From JAYODZ01 sp965662735 (GTDB lineage: Bacteria > Pseudomonadota > Alphaproteobacteria > RS24), in contig CBFIIU010000004.1 in assembly GCA_965662735.1 (NCBI GenBank), forward strand, positions 1 through 64,000: a DNA stretch of 64,000 bases, written 5' to 3'. The notes beneath the pieces are model-generated. The model saw only the letters and a list, made by a program, of their open reading frames with translations. It had not been told where the DNA came from and ran no database searches. Positions 32,956 through 42,141 of the stretch are shown here, piece by piece. Position 1 is the stretch's first letter. Every line of letters begins with the position of its first letter. The position numbers were made by a program, and so were the translations under genes.

Positions 32956-33843
32956 ATGAATGAAGCAGTATCCCATATTGTGGATGTCACAACACAAAGT
33001 TTCATGGCGGATGTCATTGAGGCCTCAAAGACGCAGTTAGTGCTGTTGGATTTGTGGGCGCCATGGTGTGGACCGTGTAAGCAGCTCACGCCGATTTTGG
33101 AAAAAGTCGTAGCGGCGTCGAATGGTGCGGTCCGTCTCGCGAAAATGAATATTGATGAAGAGCCGGCTGTCGCCCAGCAACTTCAAGTACAATCCATTCC
33201 GGCGGTTTTTGCGTTTAAGAATGGACGACCGATTGATGGCTTTATGGGGGCACTTCCTGAAAGCCAGGTGAAAGAATTTGTCGAGCGCCATCTTGGCGAC
33301 GCGCTCGGGCCTTCCCCCGAGGAAGCGCTGCTGGAAATGGCAAGCGCGGCGATGGCACAAGGCGACTATGCGCAAGCCGCCCAGGCCTATGGCCAATTAC
33401 TGCAAGCCGACCCAGCCAATAAAGAAGCCATTGCAGGCCTGTCGCTGTGTTACATCCATACAGGGCAACTCGATCAGGCGCGGGACATTCTCAATATGGT
33501 GCCCGCCCTAGAGCGCGAGCGCGAGCCGTTAGCAGCGGCTCAGGCGGCGTTGACTTTGGCCGAACAATCCGCCCAACCCCAAGGTGATTTCAGCGAATTA
33601 GAAGCGCGCCTCGCAGAGCACCCCCAAGACTTGCAAGCGCAATATGATCTGGCCTTGGCCTATCAATCGGGAAATCGCATGCAAGAAGCCATTGATATGC
33701 TGCTCGCCATCGTCGCTCAGAATAAAGAATGGCAGGACGGTGCCGCGCGAACCCAATTGCTCACTGTTTTTCAGGCGCTCGGATTTGACCATCCCCTCGC
33801 TGTAGAAGGGCGGAAGCGCCTTTCATCACTCTTATTCGCTTAA
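32956..33843 (+). CDS. ybbN: Thioredoxin-TPR protein, YbbN/CnoX-like co-chaperone
   Basis: 295 residues. A thioredoxin domain with WAPWCGPCKQL (Cys38 and Cys41) is followed by IPAVFAFKNGRPIDGFMG, then TPR-like helices (AQGDYAQAAQAYGQLLQADP, DLALAYQSGNRMQEAIDMLLAIV). This is the CnoX/YbbN layout, a holdase that protects proteins from oxidation and hands them to chaperonins. The active CXXC is retained, as in the redox-active alphaproteobacterial forms. GAGGGACAGGA precedes the ATG. Next comes the LON-domain gene 18 bp on. Confidence 0.9.
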   Translation: MNEAVSHIVDVTTQSFMADVIEASKTQLVLLDLWAPWCGPCKQLTPILEKVVAASNGAVRLAKMNIDEEPAVAQQLQVQSIPAVFAFKNGRPIDGFMGALPESQVKEFVERHLGDALGPSPEEALLEMASAAMAQGDYAQAAQAYGQLLQADPANKEAIAGLSLCYIHTGQLDQARDILNMVPALEREREPLAAAQAALTLAEQSAQPQGDFSELEARLAEHPQDLQAQYDLALAYQSGNRMQEAIDMLLAIVAQNKEWQDGAARTQLLTVFQALGFDHPLAVEGRKRLSSLLFA

Positions 33844-33861
33844 CGGATCGGAAACCAGATT

Positions 33862-34521
33862 ATGCCAGCGCCTTCACATTCCATTGACGAGCTTCCTGAA
33901 GTCATTCCCGTTTTCCCACTTTCGGGCGTGTTGCTTTTGCCGCGCGGGCAATTGCCGCTCAATATTTTTGAGCCGCGTTACTTGAAAATGCTGGACGATG
34001 CATTGGGGCGTGGGCGTTTGATCGGCATGATCCAGCCCTCCGACGATGACGAAGATCAGCTCGTGTCGGTTGGCTGTTTGGGGCGCGTGAGCTCGTTTAG
34101 CGAAACGGAAGATGGTCGAATGATTATTTCCTTAACCGGCGTGTGCCGGTTTCGGGTGGAAGAAGAAGTGCCCACCACAACACCCTATCGCCAAGTTCGC
34201 GCGAGCTATCGGCCCTATGCCGATGATCTCGTTGCTGAGGCCGGTTCGATTGATGTTGATCGATCGGCCTTGGTTGATGTGCTGACGCGATATTTGGATA
34301 TGACAAATTTATCGGTCGACTGGGAGTCGGTTCATGCGGCGTCAAACGAAACGCTCGTCAATTCGCTGTGCATGATCAGCCCTTATGGGCCGCGCGAAAA
34401 GCAAGCGCTTCTCGAAGCCACCAGCCTGGCCGAGCGGAACGAGATCTTAGTGGCGCTCACGGAAATGGCATTGGCACGAGGCCAAAGTAACGATAATAAT
34501 GCCGGTACCACCGTTCAATAG
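33862..34521 (+). CDS. LON peptidase substrate-binding domain protein
   Basis: 219 residues comprising only the N-terminal domain of Lon, without ATPase or protease parts. The opening VIPVFPLSGVLLLPRGQLPLNIFEPRYLKML is diagnostic, then IGMIQPSDDDEDQLVSVGCLGRV and TEDGRMIISLTGVCRFRV. Its role is unknown; such stand-alone domains sit between ybbN and Trm112-type genes in many alphaproteobacteria, as here. The next gene starts 3 bp after the stop. Confidence 0.92.
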   Translation: MPAPSHSIDELPEVIPVFPLSGVLLLPRGQLPLNIFEPRYLKMLDDALGRGRLIGMIQPSDDDEDQLVSVGCLGRVSSFSETEDGRMIISLTGVCRFRVEEEVPTTTPYRQVRASYRPYADDLVAEAGSIDVDRSALVDVLTRYLDMTNLSVDWESVHAASNETLVNSLCMISPYGPREKQALLEATSLAERNEILVALTEMALARGQSNDNNAGTTVQ

Positions 34522-34524
34522 CCG

Positions 34525-34737
34525 ATGTCTGGAAACACGATGTCCAACACACCTGAAGATGTCTCACCGCCCGCCTTTGATGAAAAATTGCTCGACCTTC
34601 TGGTCTGCCCGAAAAGCCACAGCGCGCTCCGCTATGATGCGGAACGTCAGGAGCTGATCAGCGAAAAATCAGGCCTCGCCTATCCCATTCGATCTGGCAT
34701 TCCGATCATGTTAATTGATGAGGCCCGTCGCCTTTAG
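34525..34737 (+). CDS. Trm112-family protein
   Basis: 70 residues. The core FDEKLLDLLVCPKSHSALRYD and GLAYPIRSGIPIMLIDEAR is the Trm112/YcaR signature. Only one of the usual zinc cysteines remains, in VCPKS. Trm112 proteins activate class I methyltransferases by hydrophobic pairing. The first ATG is at 34525; another at 34540 follows GGAA and is equally possible. The stop codon overlaps by 4 bp the stop of the convergent UbiH-like gene. Confidence 0.88.
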   Translation: MSGNTMSNTPEDVSPPAFDEKLLDLLVCPKSHSALRYDAERQELISEKSGLAYPIRSGIPIMLIDEARRL

Positions 34738-36149
34738 ATCTGAGCGATTTGATCTTGCGACCCAGCCCGCATCAAACGCGGTGCCGGGTGTCCTCCGGAC
34801 TGGGCCTGCTGGATCAGAAAATCGTTCAGAGCGGGCACATAGCTCGACAGTCTGCCCGCCATTGAGAACAGGCCCGTAGCCCGCGGAGCCAAATGATAAA
34901 GACTGTGGGTCAAGCCAAAAAGGGTCGCGGCATCGGCGCGACGGGCACAACTATAGCGCTCGGCCAATCCGGGATCGCCGGCGCCCAAACCGGTTCGCCG
35001 GGAAACCGTGAGCGCTTCAACTAATCCAGCAATGTCACGACAATTCAAATTAAACCCTTGACCAGCCATCGGATGAATGCGATGCGCGGCATCCCCGAGA
35101 CGGATGAGCTGTCCGTCGGCAAAAACATCCGCCAAATAATAAGCCAGCGCCTGCGTTTGGCGAGGCCCCGCCTCTTCAAGCGTTCCGCACGGGGCGTAAT
35201 CATTTAAGACGGCGCTTAAGCTGGCTAGAAAAAGATCAGACGCAACCGACCGCATCGCCTGAGCGCGGCGACGCGGCAAAGACCAAATCAGCGCGCGATC
35301 GTGGGGATCCGGCAATGGCAGCAAGGCGAGGGGACCGCTGGGCAAAAAGATTTGCCGAGCGTCGCCCTGATGAGGCTGTGAGAAACGCAAACGACAAATG
35401 AGAGCATCGGCCTCATAATCGCCAGACAGGCTGGCGAACACTGGAGCGGAAGGCGCCCGACAGTCGATGATGCGGGCAGCTCTTAGCGACGCAGCGCTTT
35501 TATCCTTTCCATCGAGATCCCTTATGGCGAAATCCTCTATACCGACATGCTGGGCATTAAGATCTTTAGCCTGTTCATCGAGAAACAGGCTGGTTTGGCT
35601 CAAAGCGACAGGTTCAAAAGCGTGCGCAATCGCTTCCGCCAATGCGCGACGGCACACAATATGAGCGAGGGGCGCCTTGTCCTGCGGCACATTGCTGGGC
35701 GATCCAGGCCGCATGTCGAGGATGGCGGGGTCGAGCTTCCGCATGTCTTCGCTCATATCAGAGCTCATATCAGGGCTCCTATCAGAGCTGGCGTCAGCGG
35801 CCAATATGTAAGCGGGTCGAGACCGCGGAGCATCATCGAGCCACATCGCCGTCACAGCCTGGCTCTCGGGAAGTTTAACCCCCAAATTTTCGAGAAAAAG
35901 AACCGTGCTTGGGCCGAGCGCCAAAACCGATTGAAACGCCTGTTCTTCAGGCGTCCCCTCGTCAGGTAACCGCGCAATATCTGCCTGAGGATCCATCGCC
36001 ACCGACCAGCCGGCATGGGTCAGGGCTAAGGCCGCGAGTTGCGCGGTCATCCCTTTACCCTTAATCACCATATCGACCAATGGCGGGGTGCCGGGCCTTA
36101 TTTCTGATGCGGGGGCTTGCCCAGGCTGATTTGCGTGATGCGTCATGTG
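34734..36149 (-). CDS. UbiH/UbiF/COQ6-family FAD monooxygenase, divergent
   Basis: About 471 residues from the ATG at 36149 (MTHHANQPGQ); the frame is open 31 codons further. The C-terminal FAD motif LIRLGDAAHRIHPMAGQGFNLNCRDI is diagnostic for ubiquinone-ring hydroxylases. The N-terminal dinucleotide motif is degenerate: VIKGKGMTAQLAALALTHAG has only G-x-G, with Ala where the third Gly is usual and a Lys between. There is also an Asp/Met/Ser-rich insertion (RSPDMSSDMSEDM) encoded by short repeats near 35750-35780. Probably an aerobic quinone-synthesis hydroxylase; the ring position is not predictable. It converges on and overlaps the Trm112 gene. Confidence 0.8.
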   Translation of the reverse strand, partial: HMTHHANQPGQAPASEIRPGTPPLVDMVIKGKGMTAQLAALALTHAGWSVAMDPQADIARLPDEGTPEEQAFQSVLALGPSTVLFLENLGVKLPESQAVTAMWLDDAPRSRPAYILAADASSDRSPDMSSDMSEDMRKLDPAILDMRPGSPSNVPQDKAPLAHIVCRRALAEAIAHAFEPVALSQTSLFLDEQAKDLNAQHVGIEDFAIRDLDGKDKSAASLRAARIIDCRAPSAPVFASLSGDYEADALICRLRFSQPHQGDARQIFLPSGPLALLPLPDPHDRALIWSLPRRRAQAMRSVASDLFLASLSAVLNDYAPCGTLEEAGPRQTQALAYYLADVFADGQLIRLGDAAHRIHPMAGQGFNLNCRDIAGLVEALTVSRRTGLGAGDPGLAERYSCARRADAATLFGLTHSLYHLAPRATGLFSMAGRLSSYVPALNDFLIQQAQSGGHPAPRLMRAGSQDQIAQI

Positions 36150-36471
36150 ACCTTGCCAAATTTTCTGCCGCGCGCACGGCTCAACGGACAGACTATAGGC
36201 GCAGGAAAGCACTTCGAGCAAGAACCGATCATTTCGGCTCAATTCTCACAATAATCTGTCAATTATGCCGCAAATTTAATCGCCTATATCGTGCCAGTGA
36301 TTAAATTTCAGGCAATTTTATAGGCCTGTGGGATCAACAAATCCTGATTTTTGCCCTAGCCCTAGAAAAGCCCGCATAAGCCGCGCCCCAGGCGGTGGCT
36401 CGATGGGCGGTTTTCATGGTTAGCGTGGCACAGTTTCTGTATCTAATCGGGGTTTAAGGGAGTAGCTCGAT
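36150..36471. promoter_or_regulatory. Divergent intergenic region with a 10-bp inverted repeat
   Basis: 322 bp between the UbiH-like gene and amt. The perfect inverted repeat AAATTTAATC (36272-36281) and GATTAAATTT (36299-36308) has a 17-bp spacer in an AT-rich stretch and may be an operator. TGGCACAGTTTCTGTA at 36426-36441, 30 bp before the amt start codon, resembles a sigma-54 promoter (TGGCAC, five bases, TTGCA), but the -12 element has GT in place of GC. No gene is visible. Confidence 0.35.
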
Positions 36472-37692
36472 ATGTCTCAAACTACTGGCGGCGACGTCTT
36501 TTTCATCCTGATGGGAGCCATTCTCGTCTTTGCAATGCATGCCGGTTTCGCTTTTCTTGAAGTGGGAACCGTCCGCAAGAAAAACCAGGTCAATGCGCTG
36601 GTTAAGATTATTTCTGATTTTGGAATGTCGACTGTGGCTTATTTTCTAGTTGGCTACACGGTCGCCTATGGTGTCGATTTCTTCACCCCCGCCTCCGTTT
36701 TGAGCGGCGATGAGGCCGCCGGCTATGGGCCACAAGGGCTGACCCTCATAAAATTTTTCTTCCTCCTCACCTTTGCCGCGGCAATTCCGGCCATTATTTC
36801 AGGTGGTATCGCCGAACGGGCGCGCTTTGGGCCTCAATTATTTGCCTCGGCAGTTTTAGTCGGGATCGCCTATCCGTTTTTTGAGGGCATGGTGTGGAAT
36901 GGTAATTTCGGCGTTCAGGCCTGGCTCGAAGCCGAATTTGGCGCAGCTTTTCATGATTTCGCGGGCTCCGTCGTTGTTCATGCTTTTGGCGGCTGGGTGG
37001 CCTTGATCGCAGTTATTTTTCTAGGGGCCCGTCAGGGCCGATATGGCCCGCGCGGCCGCGCCTTTCCGCCTTCCTCTATTCCTTGGTTGGCGCTCGGCTC
37101 ATGGCTCTTATGCATTGGCTGGTTTGGCTTCAACGTGGTGAGTGCCCAGTCCCTCGAGAGCATTTCTGGTTTGGTGGCCGTCAATTCGCTGCTAGCGATG
37201 GTCGGTGGCTTGCTTGCCGCCTTGTTTGTCGGCCGATTTGACCCTGGCTTCGTGCATAATGGTGCCTTGGCGGGCCTTGTTGCTGTCTGCGCCGGATCTG
37301 ACATCATGCACCCATTGGGGGCATTGATCACAGGTGGCGTGGCCGGCGTCCTTTTCGTTTACATGTTCACGGTTTGCCAAGAACGCCTGCAAATAGATGA
37401 TGTTCTGGGTGTCTGGCCCCTGCATGGGCTCGCCGGCGCCTGGGGTGGCATCGCCGCTGGAATATTCGGGCTGAGTGCTCTGGGTGGTGTTGGCGGCGTG
37501 ACTTTCATGTCGCAGCTCATCGGCACAGGGATCGGCATCGGCATTGCCCTCATGGCGGGTTTCATTGTGTATGGTGGCCTGAAGGCGACAATCGGCCTGC
37601 GCTTGCACGAAGAGGACGAATATAAAGGGGCCGATCTGGCCATTCACAAAATCGCGGCCGAGCCAGAGCATTCCATGCCGGGCCACGGCTAA
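36472..37692 (+). CDS. amt: Ammonium transporter (Amt/MEP/Rh family)
   Basis: 406 residues with 11 predicted membrane segments and no cleavable leader. FAMHAGFAFLEVGTVRKKN at the N-terminus, DFAGSVVVHAFGGWVAL (first pore histidine), ARQGRYGPRGRAFPPSSIPW, and GVWPLHGLAGAWGG (second pore histidine) are conserved. It carries ammonium across the inner membrane. No glnK/PII gene is adjacent, which is unusual but not rare. A sigma-54-like element 30 bp upstream would fit nitrogen control. A strong terminator follows. Confidence 0.95.
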   Translation: MSQTTGGDVFFILMGAILVFAMHAGFAFLEVGTVRKKNQVNALVKIISDFGMSTVAYFLVGYTVAYGVDFFTPASVLSGDEAAGYGPQGLTLIKFFFLLTFAAAIPAIISGGIAERARFGPQLFASAVLVGIAYPFFEGMVWNGNFGVQAWLEAEFGAAFHDFAGSVVVHAFGGWVALIAVIFLGARQGRYGPRGRAFPPSSIPWLALGSWLLCIGWFGFNVVSAQSLESISGLVAVNSLLAMVGGLLAALFVGRFDPGFVHNGALAGLVAVCAGSDIMHPLGALITGGVAGVLFVYMFTVCQERLQIDDVLGVWPLHGLAGAWGGIAAGIFGLSALGGVGGVTFMSQLIGTGIGIGIALMAGFIVYGGLKATIGLRLHEEDEYKGADLAIHKIAAEPEHSMPGHG

Positions 37693-37744
37693 TGCAATTT
37701 ATGCGTTAGAACTGCGGTAACAGAGTGAAGGTGACAGAGTGAAG

Positions 37745-37771
37745 GGGAGGGCCGATGGCTCTCCCTTTTTT
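37745..37771 (+). terminator. Intrinsic terminator after amt
   Basis: GGGAGGGCC and GGCTCTCCC form a 9-bp stem with one G-T pair and a GAT loop, followed by six T. It lies about 50 bp after the amt stop codon. Confidence 0.9.
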
Positions 37772-37772
37772 G

Positions 37773-37832
37773 TGGGCCTGGGCTTTTTTGAAAGGCCTGC
37801 TTTTTGGGAGGCCTGTTTTTTTAGAGTCCTGA
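37773..37832 (+). repeat. Three degenerate GGCCTG-T-run repeats
   Basis: Units with GGGCCTGGGCTTTTTT, AGGCCTGCTTTTT and AGGCCTGTTTTTTT follow each other at about 20-bp intervals directly after the amt terminator. They look like duplicated terminator remnants. The remaining stretch to 37979 carries no gene. Confidence 0.55.
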
Positions 37833-37979
37833 GCCGGGGCGCGATCGGCCGCCCTATTTCTCAGCTAAGGCAAAGGTGAATTTCATTATTTTCATCGCAT
37901 TATTTTGACCTCAAGCCGCGGCATAGGTTAGAGTCGCCCCATAGGCCAGATTTCTTTGGCTAATTTTCGTGGGGATGAC

Positions 37980-39185
37980 GTGGGTCATAATATATTGGAT
38001 GATCGTTTTGCGGCGCTTCCGGGTGGCCCGTTTGCCCGGTTGCGAACTCTGCTCGACGGCATAATGCCGGGCGATAGCGAAATTTCGCTCGCCCTCGGCG
38101 AGCCGCGTCACGCGCCGCCCCAAAATGTGTTGTCGCGCTTGGCCCAGGCGGATGGCTATGATCGGTATCCGCCAATTCAGGGTTTGCCCGTTTTGCGACA
38201 CGCCATTCACGCCTGGTTGCAGCGCCGTTTCGACCTCTCCAATGCTTTGATTGACCCAGAGATCCAAATCCTGCCCCTGAACGGGACACGCGAAGGCTTG
38301 TTTATGGCCGCGCAACTGGCGCCTCAGAAGCCAGATGGCCTCGTCATCATGCCCGACCCTTTTTACCAAGTCTATGCAGCCGCAGCTCTAGCGCGCGGCG
38401 ACACGCCCTATTATCTGCCGGCCCAAGCCGAGCATCACTTTTTGCCTCACCTCGAGGGGCTCAGCGAAGATATCCTTGCCCGATGTAGCTGCTTTTATTT
38501 GTGCAGCCCAGCAAACCCGCAAGGCACGGTCGCAGATCGAGCCTACCTCGAACATCTGATTGCGCTGGCGCAGCAGTATAATTTCATCTTATGTATCGAT
38601 GAGTGCTACGCCGATATTTATGATCGACCCTTAATGAGCGCGCCGCCGATTTCGATTTTATCGGTCCTGAAACCCGAAACCATCGAGCAAGCGCCCGTTC
38701 TGTCATTCCACTCGCTGTCCAAACGATCGAACCTCCCCGGCCTTCGCTCCGGCTTCGTTACCGGCGGCGGAGCCTTAATGCGACGCTTCTCAGCTTTGCG
38801 CTTGGTGGCGGGGCCGCAATCTCCCATCGCCGCACAAGAAGCCGCGGCGCTGGCTTGGCAAGACGACGGCCACGCCTCAGAAAACCGAACGCTATATCAC
38901 CAAAAGATTGATACAGCTGAAGAGATTTTCGGAACATCTTTTGGCTTTTATCGTCCCCCCGGCGGTTTTTTCCTTTGGCTCAATGTGGGTGATGGCCTTC
39001 GGGCGACACAACATATTTGGCAACACTCTGGCGTTCGAGTATTGCCGGGTGCCTATTTAAGTTCCAACCCCACACACCCCAATGCGGCCCCTTATATTCG
39101 GGTCGCCATTGTCAGCTCGCCGGAGGAAAACCGGGTCGCTTTGCAGCGCCTATACGATAGCTTGATCAGCTTGGAGGCCGCATGA
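37980..39185 (+). CDS. Class I/II aminotransferase
   Basis: About 401 residues from the GTG at 37980 (preceded by GGGGA); a TTG at 37956 opens the frame. PLP-fold motifs: LALGEPRHAPP, GYDRYPPIQGLPVLRHAI, CSPANPQGT, CIDECYADIYD (PLP-binding Asp and Tyr) and the Schiff-base lysine in FHSLSKRSNLPGLRSGF. The family resembles LL-diaminopimelate or N-succinyl-diaminopimelate aminotransferases (DapC-type), and such a gene is commonly located just before ftsK in alphaproteobacteria. The exact amino acid is uncertain. It overlaps ftsK by 4 bp. Confidence 0.88.
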   Translation: MGHNILDDRFAALPGGPFARLRTLLDGIMPGDSEISLALGEPRHAPPQNVLSRLAQADGYDRYPPIQGLPVLRHAIHAWLQRRFDLSNALIDPEIQILPLNGTREGLFMAAQLAPQKPDGLVIMPDPFYQVYAAAALARGDTPYYLPAQAEHHFLPHLEGLSEDILARCSCFYLCSPANPQGTVADRAYLEHLIALAQQYNFILCIDECYADIYDRPLMSAPPISILSVLKPETIEQAPVLSFHSLSKRSNLPGLRSGFVTGGGALMRRFSALRLVAGPQSPIAAQEAAALAWQDDGHASENRTLYHQKIDTAEEIFGTSFGFYRPPGGFFLWLNVGDGLRATQHIWQHSGVRVLPGAYLSSNPTHPNAAPYIRVAIVSSPEENRVALQRLYDSLISLEAA

Positions 39186-41539
39186 GCGCCTGGCAAACTC
39201 GATTGCTTGAACTGCGCGACCGTGCCTTGGAATGGGCGCGCAATCGCTTGGTCGAGCTTTTCGGAATAGGTCTCATTCTCTCTGTCGTCGCGATTGTGAT
39301 CGCGCTCATCAGCTACAGCCCCTATGATCCGAGCTTAAACGTGGCCTCGAATAGTGCCGTCAAAAATTGGTTGGGGGTGCCAGGCGCCTATCTGAGCGAT
39401 CTCATCTTGCAGTTCATCGGATGGAGCGTCATCGCCATTTTCCCCGCCTTAATCGTCTCGGGCTGGATGATTTGTCGTCATCTCCCCCCGCATATAAGCC
39501 TCTGGCGGCGCCTGCTGTGGACGGGGCTGGCCGTTGCCCTTGCGAGTTCGGGCTTGGCGCTGTGGCCCTATGGGGAGGTGACCGATGGGGCGCAGGCGGG
39601 CGGCTTTTTCGGTTATTTCTTATCGAACTATATTTTGTTGGGCCTGTATCTCATCCCTGCAGATGTTCAAGGCCAATTGACCGAAACCATTTTGAGCTGC
39701 GCGCTGATGATGTTGGCGATACCTGCAAGCCTGTTTAGCGCGGGACTGCTGGTCACGAGTGCCCGCGCCGTGATGCTGGCGAGCCGAGTGATCTTCACAT
39801 ATGGGAGAGCTGGCATTCGCTCTATCCGTGAAGGGATGCGGCGGGAACAGGCCGAAGCTGACGAGATGGATGAGGAAAATGCGGCCGTTGAACCGGAGGT
39901 GACGAAAGCTCGGAAGCCGCGTGAAGATTTAGAAAGTAATTTTGAAGCGGAAGGGGCCGACACCAAATCAATCAGCGTCGAGGCGCGCCGTACCCAGTTG
40001 ACCGCGAGCGCCCGTGACAAGCGCGAGGCGCAGGCCAGTTTAAATCTCGGCGATCATAAATATAAACTACCGCCGCTCAATTTGCTGATACCGCATAAAA
40101 GTAAAGGCACATCAACCGTTGATCGCGCCGCACTCGAAGCCAATGCGCGGCTCCTCGAAACTGTGTTAAGCGATTTTGGGATACGCGGCGAAATCAGTCG
40201 CGTCCGGCCAGGCCCGGTGGTCACGCTCTATGAATTTGAACCCGCGGCCGGCGTGCGGTCGTCTCGGGTCGTTGGGCTTGCCGATGACGTGGCGCGCTCC
40301 ATGTCTGCTGTTGCCTGTCGGGTTGCCCCTGTGCCCGGCGCCAGCACCATCGGCATTGAGTTACCGAACCAGACGCGCGAATTGGTGAGCTTACGCGAAT
40401 TGCTCGCCAGCACCGATTTTGAGCGCAGCAAATCGCGGCTGACCTTAGCGCTGGGAAAAGATATTGGGGGCGATCCCATTTTGTCGGATCTTGCTAAAAT
40501 GCCTCACTTATTGGTTGCGGGAACCACAGGGTCGGGTAAGTCTGTGGGCATCAACACCATGATCTTGTCGCTTCTCTATCGGATGACACCGGAAGAGTGC
40601 CGACTGATTATGGTCGATCCCAAAATGCTCGAACTATCGGTCTATGATGGCATCCCGCATTTGCTGGCGCCTGTGGTGACCGAGCCCAAAAAGGCGGTCG
40701 TGGCTCTTAAATGGGTGGTCAAGGAAATGGAAGACCGCTACCGGAAAATGTCCAAGGTCAGTGTCCGCAATATTGAAGGCTATAATGAGCGCATGCGCGA
40801 GGCCATCGCCAATCAAGAAACCTTAAGTCGGGAAGTTCAAACCGGGTTCAATCACGAGACCGGTGCGCCGATTTTTGAGACACAAGAAATCGCTGCTGAA
40901 ACCTTGCCCTTTATCGTCGTGATTATCGATGAAATGGCGGATCTGATGATGGTGGCGGGTAAAGAAATTGAGGGCGCGGTCCAACGCTTGGCACAAATGG
41001 CGCGGGCGGCGGGTATTCATTTGATCACTGCCACCCAGCGCCCATCGGTGGACGTGATCACTGGAACCATTAAAGCCAATTTCCCCAGCCGAATTTCTTT
41101 TCAGGTAACCTCGCGGATCGACAGCCGAACAGTGCTCGGCGAGCAAGGCGCCGAACAATTATTAGGGCAAGGCGATATGTTGTTCATGGGTGGGGGAGGA
41201 CGCTTGCAACGCGTGCATGGTCCTTTCGTCTCAGACGCTGAAGTTGAGAAGGTCGTCTCGTTTTTGAAAAAACAAGGACACCCCGAATATATTGAAAGTG
41301 TCACAGAAGCGCCCGATGACGATGTGATGCCCGGCGAAAGCGCCAGCGGCGACAGCCTCTATGATGAAGCGGTGGCGATTGTCACGCGCGATGGCAAAGC
41401 CTCGACCAGCTATGTGCAACGGCGTTTGCAAATTGGCTATAACCGTGCGGCGCGACTGATTGAGCAAATGGAAGAGCAGGGCGTGATCAGCGCGCCCAAT
41501 CACGCCGGCAAGCGCGAGATTTTAGTGGGCAAAGTGTGA
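39182..41539 (+). CDS. ftsK: DNA translocase FtsK
   Basis: 785 residues. Four N-terminal membrane segments (from IGLILSVVAIVIALISY on), a charged linker (about residues 220-290), then the motor: LVAGTTGSGKSVGINTMI (Walker A at about residue 445), YRKMSKVSVRNIEGYN, FIVVIIDEMADLMMV (Walker B) and ATQRPSVDVITGTIKANFPS. The C-terminal gamma winged helix (ASTSYVQRRLQIGYNRAARL), which reads KOPS, is complete. Acts at the septum in chromosome segregation and dimer resolution. Overlaps the aminotransferase start and lolA by 4 bp each. Confidence 0.96.
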   Translation: MSAWQTRLLELRDRALEWARNRLVELFGIGLILSVVAIVIALISYSPYDPSLNVASNSAVKNWLGVPGAYLSDLILQFIGWSVIAIFPALIVSGWMICRHLPPHISLWRRLLWTGLAVALASSGLALWPYGEVTDGAQAGGFFGYFLSNYILLGLYLIPADVQGQLTETILSCALMMLAIPASLFSAGLLVTSARAVMLASRVIFTYGRAGIRSIREGMRREQAEADEMDEENAAVEPEVTKARKPREDLESNFEAEGADTKSISVEARRTQLTASARDKREAQASLNLGDHKYKLPPLNLLIPHKSKGTSTVDRAALEANARLLETVLSDFGIRGEISRVRPGPVVTLYEFEPAAGVRSSRVVGLADDVARSMSAVACRVAPVPGASTIGIELPNQTRELVSLRELLASTDFERSKSRLTLALGKDIGGDPILSDLAKMPHLLVAGTTGSGKSVGINTMILSLLYRMTPEECRLIMVDPKMLELSVYDGIPHLLAPVVTEPKKAVVALKWVVKEMEDRYRKMSKVSVRNIEGYNERMREAIANQETLSREVQTGFNHETGAPIFETQEIAAETLPFIVVIIDEMADLMMVAGKEIEGAVQRLAQMARAAGIHLITATQRPSVDVITGTIKANFPSRISFQVTSRIDSRTVLGEQGAEQLLGQGDMLFMGGGGRLQRVHGPFVSDAEVEKVVSFLKKQGHPEYIESVTEAPDDDVMPGESASGDSLYDEAVAIVTRDGKASTSYVQRRLQIGYNRAARLIEQMEEQGVISAPNHAGKREILVGKV

Positions 41540-42129
41540 TCGAGGCGTCCCGTAGATATTTTTTAATGGGCTTATTCGTCCTCAGCTGGGCCTCACCTGC
41601 TGAGGCTCAAATATCCCTAACCGATCTCGCCTCCTATTTTGATCAGATGAAGACGATCCGCAGCGTGTTTACACAAATTGCACCGGATGGGCGGCGCGGC
41701 CAAGGCCTGTTCCACTATCGCCGACCGGGCCTCATGCGGTTTGACTTCGTCGCGCCCCATAAGCAAATTATGATCGCCGGCGAAACCTGGCTGAGCATTC
41801 AAGATGCTCCTGGCGCCGAAGCCAATCGCTATCCGATCAGCGGCTCTCCTTTGGGACGTTTTCTGAAATCGGGGGAGCGGCTGGATCAGACACGCTTTTT
41901 CACAAAATTAGCGGTCTTCGTCGATCAAGCGATTATTGTGCTGCGCGACCCCGACGCGCCTGATGATGGCACGTTAGAGCTGGTATTTGGTCTGCCGGAA
42001 ATTGAGCTGATTGGCTGGCGGGTCACCGATACGCAAAATCAGGTCACGGAAATTATTCTATCGGACATTTCGCACCCCGAGCAGATTCCCATGCGCCTCT
42101 TTGTGCCGCAAGAAGATTTGATGGAATAG
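41536..42129 (+). CDS. lolA: Outer-membrane lipoprotein carrier LolA
   Basis: 197 residues from a GTG that overlaps the ftsK stop (GTGA). A signal peptide (YFLMGLFVLSWASPAEA) ends near residue 25. LASYFDQMKTIRSVFTQIAPDGRRGQGLFHYRRPGLMRFDF is the LolA core with the conserved Arg and the F-x-Y strand. It escorts lipoproteins through the periplasm from LolCDE to the outer membrane. ftsK-lolA adjacency is usual in alphaproteobacteria. Confidence 0.92.
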   Translation: MIEASRRYFLMGLFVLSWASPAEAQISLTDLASYFDQMKTIRSVFTQIAPDGRRGQGLFHYRRPGLMRFDFVAPHKQIMIAGETWLSIQDAPGAEANRYPISGSPLGRFLKSGERLDQTRFFTKLAVFVDQAIIVLRDPDAPDDGTLELVFGLPEIELIGWRVTDTQNQVTEIILSDISHPEQIPMRLFVPQEDLME

Positions 42130-42141
42130 GGGGCTGACACA

